The position numbers and the translations under genes are program-made. Positions 51,931-60,866 of a DNA stretch of 64,000 nucleotides are shown here, one piece after another. Source of the stretch: Owenweeksia sp965229445 (GTDB lineage: Bacteria > Bacteroidota > Bacteroidia > Flavobacteriales > Schleiferiaceae); contig OZ245876.1 in the NCBI GenBank assembly GCA_965229445.1, positions 2,852,001 through 2,916,000 of the forward strand. Direction: 5' to 3'. Each line of letters begins with the position of its first letter. The stretch's first letter is position 1. Under the pieces are notes generated by a model, which did no database searches, was not told the origin of the DNA, and worked only from the letters and a program-made list of their open reading frames with translations.

Positions 51931-52522
51931 GTTTTCTCAGTTTTACGTTTCTGACTTCAAAAGTAAACCACACCTGGCTTATAAGAAGCTCCGGTTTTAC
52001 CAGAAGGCTGAGTGCAGTAGGTAAACAGACATTTAGGGGCGGTAAATGGGGATGGGGCCTTATGTGGGTTGGGGCCTTCGACAAGCTCAGGCCAGGGTTC
52101 CTTCGACTAGCTCAGGCCAGGGTTCCTTCGACAAGCTCCCGCCAGAGGCGGACAGGCAGGGCAGGAATGGGTTAAGGGAAATTGGGGTTCCTTCGACAAG
52201 CTCCCGCCAGAGGCGGACAGGCTGGATAAGTTATGGAGTTCCCTTCGGTGATGCTCAGGGTAAAGATTAAGTTTATAAAGTTCCTGGAGTTTCCCACGTG
52301 AAACCTGGTTGCCAACGTCTTACATACTTAATACATGATACATTTTCACCACGTAAAACTTTTCACCCCCGTAGAACGGGGCGGGCCTCGTAAAACGAGG
52401 CGGGCACCGTAGCACGGGGTAAACTTTTAGTTTTTAGTTCTTAGTTTTTGGTTAATACCCGATCCATTCCTTGTCATCCATTATCGGCCCCTTGACTCCT
52501 TCAGATATGGAACTAGATTACC
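51931..52522. repeat. Non-coding repeat-rich spacer
   Basis: 592 bases without a gene. From about 52075 to 52225 there are four copies of a short repeat around TTCGACAAGCTC (one copy as CTAGCTC), with CCGCCAGAGGCGGACAGG inserts. From 52350 to 52420 three 15-base hairpins follow: CCCCGTAGAACGGGG (52367-52381), CCTCGTAAAACGAGG (52386-52400) and an imperfect CACCGTAGCACGGGG (52405-52419). GAACTAG (52510-52516) and CTAGTTC (52523-52529) form a hairpin over the serA stop codon. Confidence 0.8.
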
Positions 52523-53479
52523 CTAGTTCTTCAGCAAGTCTATAATCTGATCCGCCAATTCCAATCCGATTCTATCCTGAGCTTCGAGGGTAGCCGCACC
52601 AATATGCGGTGAGAGTGAGGTATAAGGACTCATCAATACCTTCATTGCCGGCGTGGGTTCATTCACAAAAACATCCAGAGCTGCATATCGCAATTTCCCG
52701 GAATCCAGGGCGTCCATTAACGCCTCTTCATTTACCACACCTCCACGGGCGGTGTTCACTATGGCTGCGTTATCCTTCATCATTTCAATTTCCTTCTTTC
52801 CAATTACAGCTTTTCCTGCACCGGAAATATGAATGGTGATGAAATCAGACTTTTCCAACAATTCTTCAAGCGAGCTTAGAGCCAAGTTAAATTTAATGCT
52901 TTGTCCATCGGGAAAGTTCATCTCGATCTGACGTGGCTCATCAGAATGATCATGAGCCATAACATTCATACCCAAGGCGTAAGCCATGCGAGCTACTTCA
53001 GTACCGATTCTGCCACAACCTATAATACCCAGAGTTTTTCCCAGCAATTCTGAACCTCCGGAATAACTCTTCTTTAGCTCTTTAAATTTGGTATCCCCTT
53101 CCAGCGGCATTTTCTGATTGGAATCGAACAGAAATCGCACCATACCAAATAAGTGTGCAAATACCAGTTCCGCCACGGAGCGACTGCTTGCTGCCGGGGT
53201 GTTAATGACGTGAATTCCTTTTGCCTTGGCATAATCAACATCAATATTATCCATACCAACACCGCCTCTACCGACCAACTTAAGCTGACCATTAATTTGG
53301 TCGAGCAATTCCTTGCGAACAGTAGTGGCACTTCTTACCAGAAGGGCGTTGACATTGTTATTCTTGATGTAATCTGCAAGCTGATCCTGAGCTACTCTGG
53401 TGGTATCTACTTCAAATCCGGCTTGCTCTAATCTATCCTTTCCTAAGGGAGAAATCCCATCGTTAGCGAGAACTTTCAT
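52523..53479 (-). CDS. serA: D-3-phosphoglycerate dehydrogenase (short form)
   Basis: A 318-aa protein. The nucleotide-binding domain has GKTLGIIGCGRIGTEVARMA (about 147-166) and ends with NTARGGVVNEEAL. Catalytic Arg (GGVGMDNID... then ARGG), Glu (VNEPTP) and His (LSPHIGA) of the D-2-hydroxyacid dehydrogenases are all present. It lacks the C-terminal ACT domain, so serine feedback would not act as in E. coli. It is 28 bases behind serC on the same strand, giving a two-step serine biosynthesis operon. Confidence 0.93.
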   Translation of the reverse strand: MKVLANDGISPLGKDRLEQAGFEVDTTRVAQDQLADYIKNNNVNALLVRSATTVRKELLDQINGQLKLVGRGGVGMDNIDVDYAKAKGIHVINTPAASSRSVAELVFAHLFGMVRFLFDSNQKMPLEGDTKFKELKKSYSGGSELLGKTLGIIGCGRIGTEVARMAYALGMNVMAHDHSDEPRQIEMNFPDGQSIKFNLALSSLEELLEKSDFITIHISGAGKAVIGKKEIEMMKDNAAIVNTARGGVVNEEALMDALDSGKLRYAALDVFVNEPTPAMKVLMSPYTSLSPHIGAATLEAQDRIGLELADQIIDLLKN

Positions 53480-53507
53480 GTTTCTGATTTATTGAAACTT
53501 GTAATTA

Positions 53508-54578
53508 TTATCCTTTCCGTTTTTCATAGTCGCGCATCACCTCTACCAATACTTCGACGCTTTCCGGCTCCAGGGCATTATACATGCTTGCCCGGTATCC
53601 TCCTACACTGCGGTGTCCATTAATGCCACTTACCCCTGCATCCTTCCACATCTTATCAAATTCATTAGTATCCACTTCCGCCGAAGGTAAAAAACAAGCA
53701 TTCATCATACTGCGATCTTCAACCGCAGCGGTGCCGCTAAACAGGGGATTGCGATCTATTTCATTATAGATCAAATCGGCCTTCTGTTTATTTACTTCAT
53801 ATATATGAGCCACCCCACCCTGTTGTTTAAGCCAGCGCATGGTAAGCATACAAACAAATACTGAAAACACCGGAGGCGTGTTGAACATGGATTCCTTGCT
53901 GATATGAGTGTGATAATCGAGGTAAGCCGGAATATCTCTGCCATTCTTACCCAGAATGTCATCCTTTACTATTACCAGGGTGGCTCCTGCCGGACCTATA
54001 TTCTTTTGAGCCCCCGCATAAATCAGATCAAAATCTGAAATATTCACCTTGCGACTCATAATGTCAGAAGACATATCACAGACCTTCAGACCTGAAAACT
54101 TGGGAAACTCCTTAATCTGAGTACCAAAAATGGTATTGTTGGAAGTACAATGGAAATAATCTACCCCCACCGGAATATCAAAATTCTTAGGGATATAGCT
54201 GTAATTCTGATCCTTGGATGATGCCACAACATTCACATCGCCAAATCGTGCCGCTTCCTTAATAGCCTTGCTAGCCCAGGTTCCCGTGTCCATGTAGGCA
54301 GCAGAACCATCAACTTTTAGTAAATTATAAGGTACTGATACAAACTCCAGACTGGCTCCACCCTGAAGGAATATCACGGAATAATCCTGCGGTACTTCCA
54401 TCAGCTCCCTTACCAGTTCAACCGCTTCATCCATCACCCTCACAAAATTTTTGCTGCGATGACTGATCTCGATGAGTGATAAATTGAGATCATCAAAGTT
54501 GAGTACCGCATCAGCGGCTTGTTCGATTACTGGTGCAGGAAGCACGCATGGTCCGGCGGAGAAGTTGTGTACCTTCAT
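53508..54578 (-). CDS. serC: Phosphoserine aminotransferase
   Basis: A 356-aa PLP enzyme. NFSAGPCVLPAPVIEQA starts the protein, FLQGGASLEF (about 71-80) binds phosphate, and the PLP lysine lies in YAGAQKNIGPAG (about 190-201). HRSVGGYRASMYNAL near 332 binds the substrate phosphate. It converts 3-phosphohydroxypyruvate to phosphoserine, the step after SerA encoded next to it. A TAATTTTG -7 motif (minus strand, 54602-54609) lies upstream. Confidence 0.95.
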   Translation of the reverse strand: MKVHNFSAGPCVLPAPVIEQAADAVLNFDDLNLSLIEISHRSKNFVRVMDEAVELVRELMEVPQDYSVIFLQGGASLEFVSVPYNLLKVDGSAAYMDTGTWASKAIKEAARFGDVNVVASSKDQNYSYIPKNFDIPVGVDYFHCTSNNTIFGTQIKEFPKFSGLKVCDMSSDIMSRKVNISDFDLIYAGAQKNIGPAGATLVIVKDDILGKNGRDIPAYLDYHTHISKESMFNTPPVFSVFVCMLTMRWLKQQGGVAHIYEVNKQKADLIYNEIDRNPLFSGTAAVEDRSMMNACFLPSAEVDTNEFDKMWKDAGVSGINGHRSVGGYRASMYNALEPESVEVLVEVMRDYEKRKG

Positions 54579-54601
54579 ATTGAGGTTAAAATTATAGGGC
54601 G

Positions 54602-54609
54602 CAAAATTA
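54602..54609 (-). promoter_or_regulatory. -7 promoter element of serC-serA
   Basis: On the minus strand TAATTTTG, matching TAnnTTTG, 23 bases before the serC start codon. Confidence 0.55.
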
Positions 54610-54643
54610 ATAAATTCACCTACCTAAACTGATTATTAGCCAG

Positions 54644-55546
54644 TTAATTCCGGCCAGTTTTCCTGGAGCTTCTTTTCTCTGGCAGATCTAATGGTTTATC
54701 CGGTGGTTTAATTTCAATATCCTGTCTTGAATTAAACTTTACCTCTTTATCCAAATACCACCACTTCTTATCCCAGCGTAAGGCGTCATATGACATATCC
54801 GGACCATACATACGATATACGCCTTTCAGTTTAATATCCGGGGGCGCCAGGTGATCCATCACTATCAATTCTTCATCTTCCAACCAGCGTACGGAAGCGG
54901 CATAATCACCACCATACTTTAAAATCAACCTCATGGGGGGCTGACGAAGTGTTTTATCCATGAACTCATCCACATGAAAGACCTTGGCACCAAAGGAAGG
55001 TTTACCGTTCTTATCAATAGTAATCACATCAATAATCTTCTCATTGATTTCTTTACCCGGTGCATAGCCCAGAAGAGTGTAAAACTTTGGCTTCTTCTTT
55101 TTCTGAGGAATGGCATCGTAGTAGATGGCTCCATACCATTGCGAAGGTTTTAAGATTCTGAACTGCATGTTCTCTACATCGGTCACTTCTTCCAGATAGG
55201 TAATAATCACCGAGTCATCCTGCATTACGGCCACCAAACCAAAGCGCACATAATTAAAGAGCGAGTCTGGCATTTGCCAGGTAAAAATGCGAATGTCATC
55301 TCCTAATTCCAGACGCATCATGTTTCCAACTTCAGAAAGAGGATCGTTAAATCCATGCTCATCACTGATAAATGACTTGAGGGTATTGGTAAAGCGCTCA
55401 TTGGCCTGCTGCCGCTCATTATACTGCGGATGCTCTAAAATCATGCGACCATCATCGTGCAATGATTGCACGACCGATATTTCCTGAGCCTCCATTTCTG
55501 GCATCAGCATCAAAAAGCCCACAAAGAGATAAACGAGATGTTTCAT
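54644..55546 (-). CDS. Secreted protein of unknown function
   Basis: A 300-aa protein with a signal peptide (MKHLVYLFVGFLMLMPEMEA, cut before QEI). Conserved-looking features are the RIFTWQMPDSLFNYVRFGLV segment (about 85-104), PSQWYGAIYYDAIP (about 133-146) and YTLLGYAPGKE. The C-terminus is basic with repeated Pro (IKPPDKPLDLPEK). Similar proteins seem frequent in Flavobacteriia next to serC or ferredoxin genes, but no function is known. It lies between fdx and serC on the same strand. Confidence 0.7.
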   Translation of the reverse strand: MKHLVYLFVGFLMLMPEMEAQEISVVQSLHDDGRMILEHPQYNERQQANERFTNTLKSFISDEHGFNDPLSEVGNMMRLELGDDIRIFTWQMPDSLFNYVRFGLVAVMQDDSVIITYLEEVTDVENMQFRILKPSQWYGAIYYDAIPQKKKKPKFYTLLGYAPGKEINEKIIDVITIDKNGKPSFGAKVFHVDEFMDKTLRQPPMRLILKYGGDYAASVRWLEDEELIVMDHLAPPDIKLKGVYRMYGPDMSYDALRWDKKWWYLDKEVKFNSRQDIEIKPPDKPLDLPEKRSSRKTGRN

Positions 55547-55572
55547 AAGACTTTAACGCATCCAGGCAATTA

Positions 55573-55923
55573 CTATTCCAGATGTAGCCAACTCTTTTTC
55601 TCTAGTAGTTCAGTTTCGCTTTCCACATGATCTTCATCGGGAACACAGCAATCCACCGGACAAACTTCCGCACATTGAGGTGTTTCATGAAAACCCACAC
55701 ACTCCGTGCATTTATCCGTCACGATAAAATAAACGTCATAATCTACCGGTTCCTGGGCATCATCCGCATCGTACTGCTCTCCTGTTTTAGTCACCACATT
55801 CCCATTCAATCCGGTGCCATCACTAAAACGCCATTCCTGAGCGCCCTCGTAGATTGCATTGTTTGGACATTCTGGTTCACAGGCCCCACAATTAATACAT
55901 TCATCAGTTATCTTGATTGCCAT
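55573..55923 (-). CDS. Two-cluster 4Fe-4S ferredoxin
   Basis: A 116-aa ferredoxin. The first cluster motif is CINCGACEPECP (Cys 9, 12, 15 and 19). The second is spread over CTECVGFHETPQCAEVCPVDCC (about 73-94). An acidic insert of about 45 residues lies between them. This is the FdxA/YfhL-like type with low-potential clusters, often encoded beside a LuxC-like reductase in this phylum. It is transcribed divergently from the acyl-CoA reductase gene, with the two promoters in 46 bases. Confidence 0.92.
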   Translation of the reverse strand: MAIKITDECINCGACEPECPNNAIYEGAQEWRFSDGTGLNGNVVTKTGEQYDADDAQEPVDYDVYFIVTDKCTECVGFHETPQCAEVCPVDCCVPDEDHVESETELLEKKSWLHLE

Positions 55924-55933
55924 AGCAAGTGCT

Positions 55934-55941
55934 TACTTTTG
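55934..55941 (+). promoter_or_regulatory. -7 promoter element of the acyl-CoA reductase gene
   Basis: TACTTTTG matches TAnnTTTG, 28 bases before the ATG at 55970. Confidence 0.55.
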
Positions 55942-55969
55942 CGCCAAATATAACGAACAAATAGGCCTT

Positions 55970-57037
55970 ATGTTTGAACTTCGCGACCGGATTTCTGCCT
56001 TTGAAAAGCTAGGCAGATTTATGGGGCAGGTGAAAGAGAAATCCGAAGATCAGGACCTCAAGAAAATTAATCAGTATTTCTTTCCGGGATTACAAGAGTC
56101 CATTTTAGAAGCCGGCTTATACAATAACTGGTTTTCTTCAGACAATGTACATTATGCTTTTTTACAGTGGAGTGAGGCTCTCCGTGAGCAAAACCTGAAG
56201 AAGTGGATAGCCATGTATCCTTCAGATCATTTTGAGCACCCAGCTACGCGCACCATCGCCACCATAATGGCCGGCAATATTCCACTGGTAGGCTTTCATG
56301 ACTTCCTCAGTATTTTGCTCAGTGGGCACAAGCTCCTGGTTAAACCATCTTCAGATGACCAAAAGCTCCTACCCTTTATCGCGCAAGTGCTGGTAGCGAT
56401 TGACGCGCGCTTTGCCGAACGAATAAGCTTTGCGGATGGACAGATTAAGGATTTCGATGCGGTCATTGCCACGGGCAGTGATAACTCATCCAGATATTTT
56501 GAATACTACTTTGGCAAATACCCTAACCTCATTAGAAAAAATCGCAGCTCCGTGGCTATCTTAACCGGAGATGAAACGGAGAAGCAATTAAAAAAGTTAG
56601 GGGAAGATGTTTTTAGATATTATGGATTGGGATGTCGTAATGTATCAAAGGTCTTTATTCCAAGGGCTTATGATCTCAACAATCTGTTCAGGGCTTTCTT
56701 TGAATTCAGCGGAGTAATTGACAATAAGAAGTATGGCAATAATTATGATTATAACCGAGCCATACTGATGATGGAAAGAGAAGATTTTCTTGAAAATGGT
56801 TTTATGATTATCAAAGCTTCTGATGCACTGCAGGCTCCGGTGTCTGTTCTATATACGGAAGAGTATCAGGATGAGAAGCTATTGAGAGCGCATCTTGTTG
56901 AGCTAAAAGAGCAGATCCAATGTGTGGTATCCCAATCTGGTAAAGCTGGAGATATCCCTTTTGGGAGCACGCAAAAACCGAACCTATGGGATTATGCAGA
57001 TGGTGTTGACACTATCCGGTTTCTGCGCAGCGTTTAG
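55970..57037 (+). CDS. LuxC-type acyl-CoA reductase
   Basis: The best start is ATG 55970 (MFELRDRISAFEKLG), giving about 355 aa. A longer frame from 55859 would run through the divergent promoter and ferredoxin gene. ATRTIATIMAGNIPLVGFHD (about 98-117), PSSDDQKLLPFIAQV and KNRSSVAILTGDETEKQL are typical of the LuxC family, which reduces acyl-CoA or acyl-ACP to fatty aldehyde. The catalytic Cys lies in YYGLGCRNVSKVF (about 218-230). In Bacteroidota the physiological product is unknown. Confidence 0.9.
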   Translation: MFELRDRISAFEKLGRFMGQVKEKSEDQDLKKINQYFFPGLQESILEAGLYNNWFSSDNVHYAFLQWSEALREQNLKKWIAMYPSDHFEHPATRTIATIMAGNIPLVGFHDFLSILLSGHKLLVKPSSDDQKLLPFIAQVLVAIDARFAERISFADGQIKDFDAVIATGSDNSSRYFEYYFGKYPNLIRKNRSSVAILTGDETEKQLKKLGEDVFRYYGLGCRNVSKVFIPRAYDLNNLFRAFFEFSGVIDNKKYGNNYDYNRAILMMEREDFLENGFMIIKASDALQAPVSVLYTEEYQDEKLLRAHLVELKEQIQCVVSQSGKAGDIPFGSTQKPNLWDYADGVDTIRFLRSV

Positions 57038-57052
57038 ATTAGTACAAGCACT

Positions 57053-57060
57053 TATCTTTG
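57053..57060 (+). promoter_or_regulatory. -7 promoter element of the PASTA gene
   Basis: TATCTTTG matches TAnnTTTG, 19 bases before the ATG at 57080. Confidence 0.55.
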
Positions 57061-57079
57061 ACCATCTTTTAGAAAAATC

Positions 57080-57922
57080 ATGAAACTGATCCGTTTTTTT
57101 ACTACCAAGCTCTTCTGGACCAATATTGTGCTGGTGATTTTGGTGTTGGTGCTTCTGTTTTGGGGATTAACCAGCTGGCTAAAAAGTTACACTCGCCATG
57201 GCGAAACGCTAGAGGTACCTGATTTTAGTAGGTTGGCATATGCGGAGGCTCTGGACATTGCAGATGATGCCAACTTAAAGCTCAGCATCCTGGATACGGC
57301 AGAATTCACCAGCAGTTTTCCGCGGGGAAGTATCATAGATCAATATCCTGCTCCCGGCTCAAAAGTGAAGCAAGGCAGGGAGATTAAGCTTACGGTTAAC
57401 CGCTTAAAGCCTAAAAAAATAGAAGTCCCCAATCTTATCGAAAAAACCAGAAGGCGCGCGATTTATGATTTAGAGTCCAAAGGATTTAAAATTGGTGAAC
57501 TTTCTTATGTACCCTACATTGGTAAGGATGTGGTGGTGAAGGTCAAAGTGAGAAATGAAGAAATTGAACCCGGTATGCGTTTTGAGAAAGGCACCGTGAT
57601 AGACCTTGTGTTAGGTCAGGGTCTTAGTTCCACAAAAATCATGGTGCCCTATTTGCGATTTCTGGATGAGGAAGCGGCCCGAGACAAAATTCTGGGCGCA
57701 AGCCTTAATGTGGGATCGGTAATTTATGACGCGGAAGTTGAGGACAGTAGTGCCGCCAAGGTTTACAGACAAAGTCCGTCGCCAAGCCTTAGACCAATCA
57801 TTTCCATGGGATCCGAGGTAGATATATGGCTTACACAGGATTATACCAAAATTCCGAACGATTCGTTAGACTTTCTTTATCCTGAATATGCAGATTCACT
57901 GGCCCATGACAGCACCCTATAA
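57080..57922 (+). CDS. Membrane-anchored PASTA-domain protein
   Basis: A 280-aa protein. A single membrane segment (about 13-33) is followed by three PASTA repeats at about 45-112, 113-180 and 183-252 (VPDFSRLAYAEALDIADDAN, VPNLIEKTRRRAIYDLESKG, VPYLRFLDEEAARDKILGA). PASTA domains bind peptidoglycan fragments or beta-lactams and act in envelope growth. The protein has no kinase domain. It is followed by a type IX cargo gene whose start lies within its end, and then rluD, a gene order frequent in this phylum. Confidence 0.9.
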   Translation: MKLIRFFTTKLFWTNIVLVILVLVLLFWGLTSWLKSYTRHGETLEVPDFSRLAYAEALDIADDANLKLSILDTAEFTSSFPRGSIIDQYPAPGSKVKQGREIKLTVNRLKPKKIEVPNLIEKTRRRAIYDLESKGFKIGELSYVPYIGKDVVVKVKVRNEEIEPGMRFEKGTVIDLVLGQGLSSTKIMVPYLRFLDEEAARDKILGASLNVGSVIYDAEVEDSSAAKVYRQSPSPSLRPIISMGSEVDIWLTQDYTKIPNDSLDFLYPEYADSLAHDSTL

Positions 57923-59780
57923 GAAAGGTCTTCTTCTTATTATTTTATTGATTGGTGGCTTAACAATGACAGCCCAGCCGAAGGATGCCATTTCCGGTGT
58001 GCCTGCGTCTCCCAGAAGAATTGATCAGCCTGAAGCGGTTAAAAAATCTGCCACAGTTATAAGTTTACCTTTTTTCGATGATTTCAGTAAAGACAATCCG
58101 GTACCAGATGCCAACTTATGGTTAGATAAACAGGTCTATATCAGTCAAACCATGCCAGCCCAACCACCAAGCCTTGGAGCAGCTGTCTTTGATGGCCTGG
58201 ATGAATTTGGCCTGGCCTATGATATTGACCGTCTGGTTACCGATACCACTGACGTTCTCACATCGAATTATATCGATCTCACTAATCCTACAGATTCTGT
58301 ATACCTCTCATTCTACTGGCAACCGGCGGGCAATGGAGAGGCGCCGGAGAATAATGATTCCCTTCAACTCCAGTTTTATAATGACTCAACCGATGAGTGG
58401 GATTTTGCCTGGAGCACCCTAGGGGATGATTCGAGCGTTTTTCAATTAGAAATGATTCCGGTTCCAACGGGATATTATTCGGATAGCTTTCAATTTCGCT
58501 TCAGAAGCTTTGGGGCACAGGCGGGAGCTTTTGATACCTGGCTATTAGATTATGTGCGATTAGATGACAATCGAGATAGATTTGACACGCTACCGCTCCT
58601 GAAGGATCCGGCTTTCACCAGGCCCCACCCCTCCCTGATCCAGGGCTATGAGGCTATCCCTTTCTTTCATTACGACAATACCGTGGCCAGCGTGTTGAAC
58701 AAGCAGCAAATCACCTTTCACTATCAGGAAAACCCAAATACACCGCCCCCCTATTCGCCAGATCCTATACCGCTAAACCTCGGTATTTACAGCATAACTG
58801 AAGGGGGAAATACCCTGGCTTCCGACCCCAATGGAAATGACCAGTTAGACAACGGACTGGGCTTTTTCCAGGAGGAAGAATATTCCATAATATACGACCC
58901 TTTTGTACCAGCTGGCCTACCCAGGGCCAGTGAATTTGAAATAGAGACCTACCAGACCTATGACGGTACTGCACTTTTGTTTGGATCTAATGATACCCTG
59001 GAAAGAAAACAGGTCTTCTCTAATTACTATGCATATGATGACGGGACGGCGGAACGGGCTTATCATGTTAGTGATAATGCAGGAGGCATCATTGTTACGC
59101 GCTATGTAATCCAAAGTTTGGCAGACTCACTAAAGGGTCTTTATCTCTACTTCTTTCCGGCAGAATTTGATATAAGTCTCAATGAGTTTAAGTTGGTAGT
59201 TTATGAAGAAAATAGCCTGGGTATTCCGGGCAATCTTATTTATGAAAGCGATTCGGTTTATACGCCGGCCTTCTCTCCTACCAACTTCTATCTGCCCTAT
59301 GCTTTTGACCAGGCTGTTCCGCTTAACCAGACCAATATATATGTAGGTATTCGCCAGATTAAAAATACTAAACTTCCCATAGGATTTGACAGAAATACTC
59401 GTGGCAAGAGCAAGGCGTTCTATGGTGATATTGCTGCCGGGCAGCTATTTCAATCCTTTCAGAAAGGAACCTTGATGATGCGGCCCTATTTGCGATATAA
59501 CCCGGCTGACCTTAGTGTTTCCCATCCTCTTCCCGAACAGTTGCAAGTGAGTGTTTACCCGAATCCAGCTTCTGACCTTATTCACTTTCAGGTTCCTTCA
59601 GACTATGAAGATTATGAATTTTGTCTTTATGATATTCAGGGAACACCGGTATGGCAATCTAAAGTACAGCCAGAGCTAAACATTCCAGCTGTCATTAGAC
59701 CAGGAATCTATGTTTTGCAAATATCCGATGCTCGAGGAAAGAAAACTGCCCAAACTACCAAACTAGTCATCAGTCCCTGA
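57906..59780 (+). CDS. Type IX-secreted protein of unknown function
   Basis: The ATG at 57906 is preferred because it starts a typical signal peptide (MTAPYKKGLLLIILLIGGLT); an ATG 18 bases upstream is also in frame. The product has about 624 aa. After a Pro-rich spacer a galactose-binding-like beta domain (PFFDDFSKDNPVPDANLWLD) and further beta modules follow. The C-terminal type A sorting domain has VSVYPNPASDLIHFQVPS (about 550-567) and YVLQISDARG. It overlaps the PASTA gene by 17 bases and rluD by one base, so the three form an operon. Confidence 0.82.
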   Translation: MTAPYKKGLLLIILLIGGLTMTAQPKDAISGVPASPRRIDQPEAVKKSATVISLPFFDDFSKDNPVPDANLWLDKQVYISQTMPAQPPSLGAAVFDGLDEFGLAYDIDRLVTDTTDVLTSNYIDLTNPTDSVYLSFYWQPAGNGEAPENNDSLQLQFYNDSTDEWDFAWSTLGDDSSVFQLEMIPVPTGYYSDSFQFRFRSFGAQAGAFDTWLLDYVRLDDNRDRFDTLPLLKDPAFTRPHPSLIQGYEAIPFFHYDNTVASVLNKQQITFHYQENPNTPPPYSPDPIPLNLGIYSITEGGNTLASDPNGNDQLDNGLGFFQEEEYSIIYDPFVPAGLPRASEFEIETYQTYDGTALLFGSNDTLERKQVFSNYYAYDDGTAERAYHVSDNAGGIIVTRYVIQSLADSLKGLYLYFFPAEFDISLNEFKLVVYEENSLGIPGNLIYESDSVYTPAFSPTNFYLPYAFDQAVPLNQTNIYVGIRQIKNTKLPIGFDRNTRGKSKAFYGDIAAGQLFQSFQKGTLMMRPYLRYNPADLSVSHPLPEQLQVSVYPNPASDLIHFQVPSDYEDYEFCLYDIQGTPVWQSKVQPELNIPAVIRPGIYVLQISDARGKKTAQTTKLVISP

Positions 59781-60805
59781 TGAAGGAAGAAACAATCAAT
59801 TCTGAGGAGAATGAGGAGCTATTTGAACATCATCGCCTGGTGGCGGATGAAGGACAAAAACCGCTTCGCGTAGATAAGTTCCTCCATAACTTGCTCTCAA
59901 ATACCTCCAGAAATAAAATTCAACAAGCCGCAGCTGCTGGCAGTATCCTGGTTAACGGTAAGGAAGTTAGGAGTAACTATAAGGTTAAGCCGAAAGATGT
60001 AGTGCAGGTGGTATTGAGCTATCCTCCCCGCGACAATGAGCTCAAGGCTGAGAATATTCCTATTGACATCATTTATGAAGATGACAGTGTGGTCCTGGTC
60101 AATAAGACACCCGGCATGGTGGTGCATCCAGGTTATGGGAATTTTAGCGGCACGCTGGTCAACGCCATGTTGTATCACTTTAATAATCTACCGGGTGAAG
60201 ATAATACCAGGCCGGGTTTGGTCCATCGTTTAGACAAAGATACCAGTGGTATTATGGTTTTGGCCAAAACTGAATTTGCGTTGGCACATCTTGCCAAGCA
60301 GTTCTTTGACAGAACCACCAGGCGTTCTTATGTAGCCCTGGTGTGGGGTGATGTTAAGGAAGATGAAGGGGTAGTTACCGGTCATATTGGTCGCAGTCAT
60401 AAAGATCGTAAGGTATACACCGTATATCCCGAAGGAGAGGAAGGAAAGCATGCAGTTACTCACTACAAGGTACTGCAGAGATTTGGTTATACCACCTTGG
60501 TGCAGTGTAGGTTAGAAACAGGACGGACTCACCAAATCAGAGTTCATATGAAGTATCTGGGACATCCCCTCTTTAATGACCGGGACTATGCTGGAAACAA
60601 GATCTTGAAGGGTACCACCTTTACCAAGTACAAACAATTTGTTGAAAACTGCTTTGCTGTCTGTCCGCGGCAAGCTCTCCACGCACAAACACTTGGCTTT
60701 AAACACCCTGCTACCGGCGAGGAGATGTTTTTTGAATCTGAATTACCCGAAGACATGACGGGCCTGGTCGAAAAATGGACCACCTACGCTAAACATCAGC
60801 TTTAG
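59780..60805 (+). CDS. rluD: RluA-family 23S rRNA pseudouridine synthase
   Basis: A 341-aa protein. The S4 RNA-binding domain lies at about 28-90 (RVDKFLHNLLSNTSRNKIQQ). The catalytic motif LVHRLDKDTSGIMVLAKT (about 152-169, with Asp in HRLD) is perfect, and QVRLETGRTHQIRVHMKYLGHP near 238-259 is the second signature. The domain order matches RluD, which modifies helix 69 of 23S rRNA. It starts at the TGATG overlap with the upstream stop. Confidence 0.9.
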   Translation: MKEETINSEENEELFEHHRLVADEGQKPLRVDKFLHNLLSNTSRNKIQQAAAAGSILVNGKEVRSNYKVKPKDVVQVVLSYPPRDNELKAENIPIDIIYEDDSVVLVNKTPGMVVHPGYGNFSGTLVNAMLYHFNNLPGEDNTRPGLVHRLDKDTSGIMVLAKTEFALAHLAKQFFDRTTRRSYVALVWGDVKEDEGVVTGHIGRSHKDRKVYTVYPEGEEGKHAVTHYKVLQRFGYTTLVQCRLETGRTHQIRVHMKYLGHPLFNDRDYAGNKILKGTTFTKYKQFVENCFAVCPRQALHAQTLGFKHPATGEEMFFESELPEDMTGLVEKWTTYAKHQL

Positions 60806-60866
60806 CTTTGCGTTTGTGACAATAGACACTTTATTTGGGTGTAGTTTTTGATACCTTTATAAGATT

